Part shown: positions 44,647 to 52,673 of the stretch, in pieces
Layout of the letters: each line of letters begins with the position of its first letter
Position numbering within the stretch: position 1 is the stretch's first letter
NCBI RefSeq assembly: GCF_003001695.1
Contig: NZ_PVYX01000002.1
Span: 558,001 to 622,000, forward strand
Direction of reading: 5' to 3'
Length of the DNA: 64,000 bases
Source of the DNA: Flagellimonas meridianipacifica
Lineage (GTDB): Bacteria > Bacteroidota > Bacteroidia > Flavobacteriales > Flavobacteriaceae
Notes under the pieces: generated by a model
What the model saw: only the letters and a program-made list of their open reading frames with translations
Database searches by the model: none
What the model was told of the DNA's origin: nothing
Translations under genes and position numbers: made by a program

Positions 44647-45213
44647 TTAGAACTTAGCCCTAATTCGACTTAAAGTTTCAAGCGAAATGTTCAAATAGGA
44701 AGCGATATGCGTGAGTTTAATATGCTGAAGCAATTCCGGGGCTTGAGTAAGCAACTTTTCATAACGTTCCGTAGCAGTTAATGTTCTAAGGTCCAGAAGG
44801 TCTTCCTCCAACGCACCTGCATGAATTTCTGTTAGTAGCAAGTCTAGCTCCAGTAGCCGTGGAAACCTTTTCTTCGCGGCTTCCCATTGTTCCCGATGTG
44901 TTATGCTCACCTTTACATCCGTCAAACAATCAATAAATTCGGTACTTGGTTGCTGAAAAGTGTAGCTTGTATATGCCAGTGCGATATCGTCCTCAAAGCA
45001 AAAGTCGGTAGTGATCTCCTTCCCATTTTGAATATAGTATTTACGAACAATACCACTTCGAACATGAAAACTTTTACGGCACACGCTCCCGGCGCTCAGT
45101 AAAATATCTCCTTTATTAAAAAACTTGGTTTTCTCTATCTTATCAAGAAAAAGTTGAGTTTTTAAATCCAATGAAGCTACGAGTTGCTCAATCTTTTCAA
45201 AATGTTTTACCAT
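44647..45213 (-). CDS. Crp/Fnr family transcriptional regulator
   Basis: 188 residues. The cyclic-nucleotide-binding-like beta barrel covers about residues 10-120 (FFNKGDILLSAGSVCRKSFH, VRSGIVRKYYIQNGKEITTD), followed by a helix and a C-terminal winged-helix (IKLTHIASYLNISLETLSRI). No cysteine cluster as in Fnr, and the cAMP phosphate-binding residues are not recognisable, so the ligand may differ. Flavobacteria carry many of these short regulators. Two palindromes lie 60-95 bp upstream. Confidence 0.88.
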   Translation of the reverse strand: MVKHFEKIEQLVASLDLKTQLFLDKIEKTKFFNKGDILLSAGSVCRKSFHVRSGIVRKYYIQNGKEITTDFCFEDDIALAYTSYTFQQPSTEFIDCLTDVKVSITHREQWEAAKKRFPRLLELDLLLTEIHAGALEEDLLDLRTLTATERYEKLLTQAPELLQHIKLTHIASYLNISLETLSRIRAKF

Positions 45214-45275
45214 TCTCTATTTTAACGATTGGTATTGGAGGTTTTTTTCCTGTTTAGTCGGTGTAAATATTCGAT

Positions 45276-45305
45276 GTTGAGATTTATCTCAACGATTAGT
45301 AATCG
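45276..45305. promoter_or_regulatory. Two palindromes upstream of the Crp/Fnr gene
   Basis: GTTGAGAT-TT-ATCTCAAC is an exact 18-bp inverted repeat (45276-45293), and the next bases CGATTA-G-TAATCG (45293-45305) form a second. Both lie in the 162-bp gap before the Crp/Fnr start, so autoregulation through a TTGA-N8-TCAA-like site is possible. Confidence 0.45.
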
Positions 45306-45375
45306 AATGGCTTTCAGATTAAAAAAAAGCCAAAATCTACCCATAAGTTTGAAGTTAGTGAATTGTGATTAGAAA

Positions 45376-46446
45376 TTACAGGTCCAGTGGTATGAGGGCG
45401 TTTTTCTTTTCGTGCTCCAACAACCATTTTTTTCGTTCTATTCCACCGCTATACCCGGTCATTTTACCATCTTTTCCTATAACTCGATGACAAGGGATAA
45501 GGATGGAAATCCGATTATGACCGTTTGCAGCGGCCACTGCTCGTACCGCTTTTGGATTACTCATTTTTTCTGCCTGTTGTTGATACGTTGAGGTTTTTCC
45601 GTACTCGATTTTTTGCAAGTGTTTCCAAACCAAGTTTTGAAAATCTGTTCCTGGGGTTACCAGTTTTACCTCGAAATCTTTTCTTTTTCCCGTAAAGTAT
45701 TCAGCAATTTCTTTTTTCAATTGTTTGATGTGTTCATTCTCTCCAGTGATAATGTTGGCTTTTAATCGTCCTTGCAAATCTTTGAATTCGGTTTCCAGCA
45801 TTTTTCTATCTACAAATTCCAAAAGACATACGCCATCTTCCGTGGCACAGACAAACATTGGACCTAGAGGTGTTGTTAAACGACTTATTAGAATTACATT
45901 CTCGGTTTTGCTGTTTATTGGCGAATTACCCAGCAATTTTTTAAATGTGTAACCAAATCCACTTAAAGATTCGTATCCCGAATCAAAAGCTGTTGCCGTT
46001 GTCTTTTTTCCATTTTTGAGCTCCTGAAAAGCAACATTGATTCGATACATTCTTTGGTAGGCTTGAAACGTAATCCCATAGTTTTTTTTGAACCATCTCC
46101 GAACAATTTCTGGACTTATCCTCATTTGGCGAAGCTGCTCATCAGTTATCTTATTTTTAGGATTTTCCTGAACCAATTGTATTGCTTTCTGAACTTTTTC
46201 CGGTGCTTCGTTCGCATTTTCGGTAGGTTTACACACCTTGCAAGGTCTATAGCCGTTGTCCAAAGCATCTTTGACCGTGGTAAAAAACTCTACGTTTTCT
46301 TTTTTAGGTTTTCTTGCCCTACAGGTTGCAATACAAAAGACAGAGGTGGTTTTTACACCAACAAAAAAGATACCTACAAAGTCTTTCTTCCTTTCCAATA
46401 AGGCCTTATAATACCTATCAATGGTCTTGTTTTCTGTAATTCGCAT
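45376..46446 (-). CDS. ada: Ada: methylphosphotriester/O6-methylguanine DNA methyltransferase and regulator
   Basis: 356 residues in three parts. N-terminal Ada zinc domain with the four cysteines Cys38, Cys42, Cys69 and Cys72; Cys38 is the methylphosphotriester acceptor position. Then an AraC helix-turn-helix (EIVRRWFKKNYGITFQAYQR). The C-terminal O6-methylguanine transferase carries PCHRVIG with the acceptor Cys319. Ada repairs alkylated DNA and switches on its regulon after self-methylation. Its ATG overlaps the upstream stop as TAATG, so it shares a transcript with the PEP mutase-like and preceding genes. AlkD- and AlkC-type genes lie a few kilobases away. Confidence 0.94.
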   Translation of the reverse strand: MRITENKTIDRYYKALLERKKDFVGIFFVGVKTTSVFCIATCRARKPKKENVEFFTTVKDALDNGYRPCKVCKPTENANEAPEKVQKAIQLVQENPKNKITDEQLRQMRISPEIVRRWFKKNYGITFQAYQRMYRINVAFQELKNGKKTTATAFDSGYESLSGFGYTFKKLLGNSPINSKTENVILISRLTTPLGPMFVCATEDGVCLLEFVDRKMLETEFKDLQGRLKANIITGENEHIKQLKKEIAEYFTGKRKDFEVKLVTPGTDFQNLVWKHLQKIEYGKTSTYQQQAEKMSNPKAVRAVAAANGHNRISILIPCHRVIGKDGKMTGYSGGIERKKWLLEHEKKNALIPLDL

Positions 46447-47201
46447 TAAAAAAGGGTTTTAAAGGATTGTTGGGTCAAAATATCTTTGGTCACGGTCTTA
46501 AATTGATTGTACATATGGTCAAAAACAAAATTGCCCATACTTATCCTTTTGACGCCTATATCCTGCAATGTCTTAAAATTAGGAAGATTAGGCATGCACA
46601 TTACATTGATTGGCAACTTGGTGCTCTGTGTTATTTCCTTTGTATCTGAAATTTGCTCGAGACATGGAACAAAAATTCCGTTTGCTCCAGCACCTTCATA
46701 TAGTTTTATTCTTCTTTTGGTTTCTTGAATTGGCGTTGGATGACCCAAAAGGAAAACGTCCGTTCTCACATTGATGAAAATCTCAATCTTTTCTTCTTTA
46801 AGGATTTGGGTTACCTCAGAAAGCGCCCGTGCAAATGTTTCTGCATCCAATAAAGTTCTGGTCTTGTTGACGATACTGTCCTCAATATTAATTCCAGCTA
46901 CTCCCAAGTCTGCTAAACTTTTGATATGCTCCGAAATTTCCTTTGGATTTCGACTGTAACCAGATTCCAAATCAACAGAAAGCGGTAGACTCGAATTTAC
47001 TGTTATTCGTTTTACGATGTACTCCAATTCGGAAAATGACATTTCCTCACCATCTTGATATCCCAAAAGTGAAGCTATTGCCGAACTTGAAGTTCCAATT
47101 GCCTGAAAGTTTAGTTTTTCGGCCACCATGGCGCTGGGAACGTCCCAGACATTGGCAATTAATAGAGGTTCGTCTTGAAAATGTAAGTCCTTAAAATCCA
47201 T
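46446..47201 (-). CDS. Isocitrate lyase/PEP mutase superfamily protein
   Basis: 251 residues, a TIM-barrel of the PEP mutase/isocitrate lyase family. NVWDVPSAMVAEKLNFQAIG opens the barrel, SVDLESGYS carries the DxE metal region, and GINIEDSI the second acidic motif. Members cleave or rearrange 2-oxo-acid bonds, for example methylisocitrate-like or oxaloacetate; the substrate is unknown. It starts right after the exported protein gene and overlaps ada, so it is part of the ada transcript, which is a notable link. Confidence 0.88.
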   Translation of the reverse strand: MDFKDLHFQDEPLLIANVWDVPSAMVAEKLNFQAIGTSSSAIASLLGYQDGEEMSFSELEYIVKRITVNSSLPLSVDLESGYSRNPKEISEHIKSLADLGVAGINIEDSIVNKTRTLLDAETFARALSEVTQILKEEKIEIFINVRTDVFLLGHPTPIQETKRRIKLYEGAGANGIFVPCLEQISDTKEITQSTKLPINVMCMPNLPNFKTLQDIGVKRISMGNFVFDHMYNQFKTVTKDILTQQSFKTLF

Positions 47202-47202
47202 A

Positions 47203-47706
47203 TTAGTTAAGATTGAGCGATAGGTTGAAAATAGTTCTTGTGTTTCGTCTTATTGTTTTGTTGTTAAATGCTGCTCCAAGGCACAATGGGATACCAATGG
47301 AACCCCATTCGAAACCATGGTTGAGAAAAAAGCAAATTCCAGAGGTGTAGATTAGGGAATCTGAATTTTGGTCTTGGTTGGGAACAAAGGTTACTTCCCC
47401 AAACCAGTTGATGTTCAGATTTAAGTTTGACTGAAGTTTCTTTGTTTTCAGGGTTGTCCCGAAAAAAGTATAACATCCATAAATGTCATTGCTGCCCATA
47501 AATGTGGCTATCTCAATGAATTTTGATTTATGTGAAAACCCAGTTCCAATGGAGATTATGGGACTATAGCTTATTTCACTTTGGTTGAAGTTATAGTTGA
47601 CTACCTGAGGGGTGCGTAAAAACAAATTTGATTTTAGGTCTTGGGCAAGACACCAAAGAGGAATCATTACTGCTGCCAATAGAAAATAACTTGGTTTTGA
47701 TTTCAT
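47203..47706 (-). CDS. Hypothetical exported protein, barrel-like
   Basis: 167 residues with signal peptide (MKSKPSYFLLAAVMIPLWCLAQ) and an alternating-strand mature part (YSPIISIGTGFSHKSKF, LQSNLNLNINWFGEVTFV), ending NLSLNLN. No family recognised. One nucleotide separates its stop from the start of the PEP mutase-like gene, so it heads the run exported protein-PEP mutase-like-ada. Confidence 0.6.
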   Translation of the reverse strand: MKSKPSYFLLAAVMIPLWCLAQDLKSNLFLRTPQVVNYNFNQSEISYSPIISIGTGFSHKSKFIEIATFMGSNDIYGCYTFFGTTLKTKKLQSNLNLNINWFGEVTFVPNQDQNSDSLIYTSGICFFLNHGFEWGSIGIPLCLGAAFNNKTIRRNTRTIFNLSLNLN

Positions 47707-47845
47707 ACAGCAAAATTGAACTGATGAAATCGTATTGGCAACCGAAAATTGGACAAGTATTTTTTTTAGTACCTAAAGGTCCAGAACAGTCTTTATGTTT
47801 TGGAGGTGTTATTTGTAACTCAGACTGATTTACAACTCATTTTGG

Positions 47846-48553
47846 TTAGTTCTTTAGTCCAGTGTCCAGCTTTTTTCTAACCTCTCTCAATACCTTTTTG
47901 TGCAAACGATCTTCATATTCTTCAAGAAACAACTCAACGGATTCCCTATCTGTCTTGGACAATTCTCTAAGAGCCCATGAAAGAGCTTTCACAATCATGT
48001 CGTGATGATCATCAACAACCTTCCGGCAAATGGCCAATGTCCGTTTGCTATCACCAAGTCCTCCTTTTGCTTTTAGATTTAACGAAACTGTTGCTACAAC
48101 TCCTATTCGCCTCATCCAGTGATTGTCAGATGTTAAATAGTGTTCAACTTTTTCTGTACCGATTGAATTTTCTCTCCAAGCACATCCCACTATCATAATG
48201 GCGAAGCTGTCAACGGATAGCCAATTATCCAGATTCTTCTCTATGCTTTCAATATACCCTTTGGTCAATGAATTGTAAAGGTCTTTCTGTGATTGAAGAT
48301 ATTCAAATGCAATCTGTTGTAGTTCAAAAATCTCTTTGTCAACCAAACCTTTGATTAATTCCAACTTCTCTTTTGTCTCGAATAGTTTGGTCTCCTTTTT
48401 TAACTCCTTAAGTACGATTTTTAAGTTGGGAACACTTACCCCGATGACTTGCATTCTAGTAGGATATGATTTTTTGGCAAATTCAATCCGTTTTTCATCT
48501 GCAAACTCTTCAAGTGATTGCTGAATATCTTCTATTAACCTTTTCATATTCAT
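47846..48553 (-). CDS. DNA alkylation repair protein, AlkD type
   Basis: 235 residues of HEAT-like helical repeats as in AlkD, a glycosylase without base flipping that removes bulky cationic alkyl purines. Residues matching the AlkD surface are in VDSFAIMIVGCAWRE, MRRIGVVATVSL and HDMIVKALSWALRELSK. Length matches the family. It lies in the same direction as the VOC gene that ends 38 nt upstream of its start, and 1.4 kb from ada. Confidence 0.88.
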   Translation of the reverse strand: MNMKRLIEDIQQSLEEFADEKRIEFAKKSYPTRMQVIGVSVPNLKIVLKELKKETKLFETKEKLELIKGLVDKEIFELQQIAFEYLQSQKDLYNSLTKGYIESIEKNLDNWLSVDSFAIMIVGCAWRENSIGTEKVEHYLTSDNHWMRRIGVVATVSLNLKAKGGLGDSKRTLAICRKVVDDHHDMIVKALSWALRELSKTDRESVELFLEEYEDRLHKKVLREVRKKLDTGLKN

Positions 48554-48591
48554 TGCTAAGGCTCCGTTTACTGATTGGTATTGAATTAGTC

Positions 48592-48948
48592 TTATTTTGT
48601 GGAGGGTGTAATTAGTCCGATTAGGTTGCCCGCCACATCCTTAAACCACGCAAACTCCCGACCATCAGGCAGTTTTATAGGGTTTACAAATATTTCACCC
48701 CCATTTGATTCAATGGCTTTTAAATCAGAATGAAGGGAATCAGTTTCAATATAAACCGTGACATAATTTTGGGGGTCATTTGGCCCCAATTGATTGATGT
48801 GTCCGCTTAATGTGTCTTCTTTCCCAGTATCAATTATGGCAGAATTTCCATGTTTCGTTAAGCTCCAATCAAAAACTGTTTGATAAAAGGCAGATGTTTT
48901 ATCAATATCACTGCATCCTATTTCAAAATGTACTACTGTTCTCTTCAT
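48592..48948 (-). CDS. VOC (glyoxalase/bleomycin resistance) family protein
   Basis: 118 residues with the paired beta-alpha-beta units of VOC proteins (VVHFEIGCSDIDKTSAFYQ, then VTVYIETDSLHSDLKAIESN, and AWFKDVAGNLIGLI at the end). The family covers metal-dependent isomerases, dioxygenases and drug-binding proteins. The frame opens to 49011 but the start at 48948 is the family start. It lies between AlkC- and AlkD-type genes and ends 38 nt before the latter. Confidence 0.85.
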   Translation of the reverse strand: MKRTVVHFEIGCSDIDKTSAFYQTVFDWSLTKHGNSAIIDTGKEDTLSGHINQLGPNDPQNYVTVYIETDSLHSDLKAIESNGGEIFVNPIKLPDGREFAWFKDVAGNLIGLITPSTK

Positions 48949-49128
48949 GTTTTCTAAATTAAGGCAAATGGTCCCGAATACTATTATGTTCTGACGGTTT
49001 GTTCGAGACAATGACTGGGGTGGCGAGCGGTCAAGGTGTGTTTGCTTTGCTGAATTCCAACCGTTTGCTGTAAGTTTTTGTTATTGGTGTGATACATCAT
49101 AATAAATTACGGCCATTGCTGCAGTCTC

Positions 49129-49947
49129 TTATCTTTTGTCAATGGTTCTTTTTGCTCTTTTGATAATCTTTTCGGTTTCCCTGGTTGGGGATTCTATTTT
49201 CCATCTATCACAAAGGTTTATCACAAACTCGGGCTTTGTTTTACTAGCATCGTTCAGCCAATTCCCAACACTATCTTGAACATATTTTGAGCTATCGGAT
49301 TTTAAGTTTTCCAAAATCGGCAAGGCTATTTCGGGATTTTTTTTAAGTCTTTCAATATGCTTGCACCAAACACCCCTTGGCCGAGTTGACTCAGTGGTAA
49401 ACCTTCTTATATTTTCGTCTTCACTACTTGTCCATTCATATAAAACTGTAATAGATTTCTCCAAATTCTTATCAATCTCCGGTCGTAAAGCCATCCAAAC
49501 CACTTCTCTCACTCCAAAATGCTTGTCTGCCACTAATTTTTGGGACTTAGCTAGTTTCTCATCAATAGTCAGGTTTTCATTGAGTCCAATTAAATAGGGT
49601 GAATAGCAACGAATCGAATCGGATGAATGGGAACTTAATTTATTGAACACTTCATCCAGTTTTTCGGTTTTGAAGTATAGCTGATACAGTGTTGAACCTA
49701 TCACTTTTGTTGTGTTCATTGTGGAAGGTTTCTTTTGTGATTTAATTTCCTTTGAAATCAGATTGATTTCTCCTTGGTCAAATCCCAGCTCAGCAAATAC
49801 TATTTCGATAAGTTTTAAGTGATCAACTCCTAACCATTCGGTCAGATTTACCGTTTCGATTTTTCCACTGTTTAGCAACTCGATAACTTCAGTGGGAATA
49901 TCTTGAGTTTTTCTTGCCCCTTTTCTGTTTAGTATTTCTGGATTCAT
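49129..49947 (-). CDS. DNA alkylation repair protein, AlkC-like
   Basis: 272 residues, all helical HEAT-like repeats. IRRFTTESTRPRGVW with the following CKHIERL matches the strongly conserved AlkC-group motif (RRF-E-RPR), and LKSDSSKYVQDSVGNWLND fits the HEAT unit. AlkC glycosylases remove N3-alkyl purines. It carries no partner domain. The spacer on the downstream side (48949-49128) holds no gene. Confidence 0.8.
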   Translation of the reverse strand: MNPEILNRKGARKTQDIPTEVIELLNSGKIETVNLTEWLGVDHLKLIEIVFAELGFDQGEINLISKEIKSQKKPSTMNTTKVIGSTLYQLYFKTEKLDEVFNKLSSHSSDSIRCYSPYLIGLNENLTIDEKLAKSQKLVADKHFGVREVVWMALRPEIDKNLEKSITVLYEWTSSEDENIRRFTTESTRPRGVWCKHIERLKKNPEIALPILENLKSDSSKYVQDSVGNWLNDASKTKPEFVINLCDRWKIESPTRETEKIIKRAKRTIDKR

Positions 49948-49977
49948 TTGTTCGCTTTGATTGGCTACAACAGTCTC

Positions 49978-50012
49978 GGCTATGAATAGTTACGAAGCAA
50001 TTACTTATAGCC
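49978..50012. repeat. Hairpin between AlkC-like and HAD genes
   Basis: GGCTAT (49978-49983) mirrors ATAGCC (50007-50012), and the inner bases can extend the stem imperfectly. It lies midway in the 86-bp gap between two single genes; a similar short inverted repeat lies in the gap near 51184-51210. Confidence 0.35.
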
Positions 50013-50033
50013 ATTGTTACCGTTAGTATGTAT

Positions 50034-50669
50034 TCAATTCAATAATTCGTATAGTTCGTTCATTCCAAAGAACACCTGTGCTCCGGCTTTTTTGAATTCA
50101 TCCTTATTTTTTTGATTGACAAGTGCGTAAACATCAAACCCACCATTTAATCCAGCTTTAATTCCTACCATACTGTCTTCAATAACTGCACATTGATTTG
50201 GTTTAAATCCCATTTCTTCAGCGGCATACTCAAAAATCCTTGGATTCGGTTTCCAGCTTCCAATTTCATAAGAACTAAATATTCGATTTTCAAACTTTTC
50301 AATCAGATGGGTTGTTGTTAAGTTCAATCTTATTTTTTCCACTGGTCCGCTTGATGCTACACAAAAAGGTATTTCAATTTGGTCAAGTAGGTTATGTATT
50401 CCTTCAATCGGTTTTAAATCCGTTTTAAATGCTGAAAAAGTCCGACTCCTAAATTTCTTTTCAAACTCATTAGGGAGAGGCTTTTCAATTCGCTTTTCAA
50501 TATATTCGAGACAGCTTTTTAAAGATTTTCCTGCAAAACTTTCAAGAGCGTATTCCATTTCAATTTTTGCTCCGATTTCATTCGCCATCTCTACAAGAAT
50601 CGAATTTGAAATTTCTTCACTATCGACGAGTATTCCGTCACAATCAAAAATTATGCATTTATATTTCAA
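50034..50669 (-). CDS. HAD family phosphatase, beta-phosphoglucomutase-like
   Basis: 211 residues. Motif I is IIFDCDGILVDSE (nucleophile Asp and general acid Asp), motif II CVASSGP, and the last motif is CAVIEDSMVGIKAG. The cap lies between the first two. Such enzymes remove phosphate from sugar phosphates or nucleotides. It begins 14 nt after the VOC-type gene stop codon, so they share a transcript. Confidence 0.9.
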   Translation of the reverse strand: MKYKCIIFDCDGILVDSEEISNSILVEMANEIGAKIEMEYALESFAGKSLKSCLEYIEKRIEKPLPNEFEKKFRSRTFSAFKTDLKPIEGIHNLLDQIEIPFCVASSGPVEKIRLNLTTTHLIEKFENRIFSSYEIGSWKPNPRIFEYAAEEMGFKPNQCAVIEDSMVGIKAGLNGGFDVYALVNQKNKDEFKKAGAQVFFGMNELYELLN

Positions 50670-50683
50670 TAGACTTTTGGTTT

Positions 50684-51184
50684 TTAGTTGTTCTTTTGGT
50701 GCAGTGCAATTCGATTCCCTTCGCTGTCTTCAAACTCTGCTACAGAACCGAGTTCTCCAATCGATGTAATTGGATAGAGAATCGTCCCACCATTCTCCAC
50801 AATGTTTTCCAGTGTGTTTTCTATGTCTAAGGTATTAAAGTAGATAATTACACCATCTTTGGTCGGTTTGTAAGTTTTACCTTTTGCCAATGCGCCAGTA
50901 ATTCCAAACTGTCCATTTTTAAATGGAAACAAAGCCATTTCGTTGTGGTCAATAATTTGTTTATCAAAATCAAAATGAAATACAGAACCATAGAATTTTA
51001 TTGCACGGTCAATATCGTAAACAGGTATTTCAAAGTATACCACTGGATTTTCAAACGTTCGCTTAGTTTCCTTCATCGTATTCTCTGAATGGTCGGTTTT
51101 ACAAGAAATCATAGTCATCATAAGAAAACAGGTGAGCATTGCAGTACTTGTTATAACTTTTGATATGTTCCATAATTCTCTCAA
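50684..51184 (-). CDS. VOC family lipoprotein-like protein
   Basis: 166 residues. A hydrophobic start ending MISCKTDH (lipobox-like, Cys28) suggests membrane anchoring, followed by a VOC domain: VVYFEIPVYDIDRAIKFYGS and later SVAEFEDSEGNRIAL. The position of a lipoprotein signal before a VOC domain is uncommon; a start further down (MKETKRTF) would give a cytoplasmic form, so localisation is uncertain. Confidence 0.75.
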   Translation of the reverse strand: MRELWNISKVITSTAMLTCFLMMTMISCKTDHSENTMKETKRTFENPVVYFEIPVYDIDRAIKFYGSVFHFDFDKQIIDHNEMALFPFKNGQFGITGALAKGKTYKPTKDGVIIYFNTLDIENTLENIVENGGTILYPITSIGELGSVAEFEDSEGNRIALHQKNN

Positions 51185-51243
51185 GTTATCGCTAGTGATT
51201 TCATATAACTATCAGGGATAGGGTTATGTATTTTAATTTTCCA

Positions 51244-51795
51244 TTAAGCATTGTTGTAACACATTTTTATTTCGTTCAGTATTATTTCCACTTTGTTGTT
51301 CAACTCAGTTGCTCCGTTTAATTGCAAGACTTTACAATCCAGTATTTCCATCCAATTGTTATGAACTTTTAAAGAACGACCATCGAAGTCTGGGTTTTCA
51401 TATTGGTTTGCCCATTCCAGAAATGCTTTTGAGTTTTGTTGGATTTTTTTATCAGTCAAAAGTTTTTCTCCGTACCGTTCAATTTCCCGTTTTTTCAGCC
51501 TTTCCATTCGTTTAGTACTTTCCATTCGAATAAAAATGGCTAAATCAAACGCAGTTTCCCATTCCTTACCCCAACTTACCAATGAGCCGGTAACTACAAC
51601 ATTAGCAAACTTTTTGAAGTCCACTTTCAGATTTTTATTCCTTTCAATTAGAGGTATTTTTTCTTGAAAAGGCGGGTTGGCTTTTTTCCAATAATAGTCA
51701 TCAGCGTCCAAGTGCTTAAAATCTGTCCTTTTCTCGATTTCATTCCCTAAAGTCGTTGTTCCTGAACCAGACGCTCCAAAAAGCAATATTTTCAT
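51244..51795 (-). CDS. P-loop kinase, adenylate kinase/shikimate kinase-like
   Basis: 183 residues. The P-loop is LLFGASGSGTTTLGNEI at the start; FKHLDADDYYWKK marks the second phosphate site, and a lid-like stretch RLKKREIERYGEKL follows. The Gly-rich loop has TTT after it in place of the usual GKT/S: GSGTTT lacks the Walker lysine. It is therefore probably a P-loop variant with reduced or different nucleotide handling. It stands alone on the minus strand. Confidence 0.75.
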   Translation of the reverse strand: MKILLFGASGSGTTTLGNEIEKRTDFKHLDADDYYWKKANPPFQEKIPLIERNKNLKVDFKKFANVVVTGSLVSWGKEWETAFDLAIFIRMESTKRMERLKKREIERYGEKLLTDKKIQQNSKAFLEWANQYENPDFDGRSLKVHNNWMEILDCKVLQLNGATELNNKVEIILNEIKMCYNNA

Positions 51796-51973
51796 TTTAA
51801 AGGACTATTATTATTGGTTTGGCTATGTGGGTTACAAGGTTTTTATAAAGATACGTCAAACGGAAACATCAATTCGCCAATCATAGCAGGCTTTATGGGG
51901 GAGTGGGTATGGTTAGGGTATTAAAGTTTTAGAAAACCACCAAAATGATAGATAAAGAAACTTTTGTTGAAAC

Positions 51974-52011
51974 CTTGAACCTTGAAGCGTTGAAACAAAA
52001 CAAGGTTCAAG
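51974..52011 (-). repeat. 11-bp inverted repeat after a lipoprotein gene
   Basis: CTTGAACCTTG (51974-51984) mirrors CAAGGTTCAAG (52001-52011) exactly around a 16-nt loop, 34 nt beyond the stop of the lipoprotein gene. It could stop transcription or protect the mRNA end, but no U-tract follows. The rest of the 249-bp gap (51796-52044) shows no gene. Confidence 0.45.
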
Positions 52012-52044
52012 TGTAAAGATCAATCCGGTAATAGAAATAAAACC

Positions 52045-52488
52045 TTAGAATGTGAGCTGTAAATCACCAGAATCCAAGCCTACATGGCAGCAATCCGTAC
52101 TTACTGTATAATCGCTGCTCACAACCTCTTCATCATTTATAAATCCTTTAAACTGAATTTGTCTCTCCTCATTGAGGTCAAGTATGCCGTCTTGAGTCAA
52201 CGGGTACAGTCCAGTTTCTCTGGCAGCGATCCTTTCGGATTCTGAAAGGGAAATGGTCATATCATTTCCGTTGGCCAAATTGGTGACCGTAAATGAGTCC
52301 AATGCAACTGGATTTTCATCTTGATCCGTTACCGAAACGTTGATTCGGATAAAAACCAGCGTGCAAATGGTCTCTTCACATTGGGCGTTCGTATCATCAT
52401 TGGCATCATCATCAGAGTTGCAGGAAGTCTGCCAAAGGGATAATACAAGAGAAAGAGTTGCTAGAAAAAGTTTGTTACTATTGATCAT
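52045..52488 (-). CDS. Hypothetical lipoprotein
   Basis: 147 residues with a lipoprotein signal (SLVLSLWQTSC; Cys23) and an acidic linker (NSDDDANDDTN). The mature part looks beta-structured with cysteines (ECEETICT region and DCCHVG) that could form disulfides; a segment DENPVALDSFTVTNLANGND suggests a carboxypeptidase-regulatory-like or Ig-like fold. No family identified. Confidence 0.75.
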   Translation of the reverse strand: MINSNKLFLATLSLVLSLWQTSCNSDDDANDDTNAQCEETICTLVFIRINVSVTDQDENPVALDSFTVTNLANGNDMTISLSESERIAARETGLYPLTQDGILDLNEERQIQFKGFINDEEVVSSDYTVSTDCCHVGLDSGDLQLTF

Positions 52489-52673
52489 GTTTTTTGATTT
52501 TTAGTCTAGACGTCAAAAAACAAGGAAGGTTGTGTTAAGAGTATGATAAACTATTGTTCTTTTAACACTCAAAAAGATATTCTTTTACCAGAAGGAAGAC
52601 ATGTTTCGAGGGAAAGATGTAAAATGTATTCACCGCCCATCGGGGTGTTAACACTGCCCTCCGATTCTATGAC

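Noticed and set aside
48949..49128. Gap downstream of the AlkC-like gene inspected for a small gene or tRNA
   Set aside because: No frame with start and plausible sequence, no cloverleaf; only AT-rich spacer.
51945..52016. Plus-strand ORF of 23 codons (MIDKETFV...) in the gap before the lipoprotein gene
   Set aside because: Too short, overlaps an inverted repeat, has no promoter or ribosome site, and points against the neighbouring genes.
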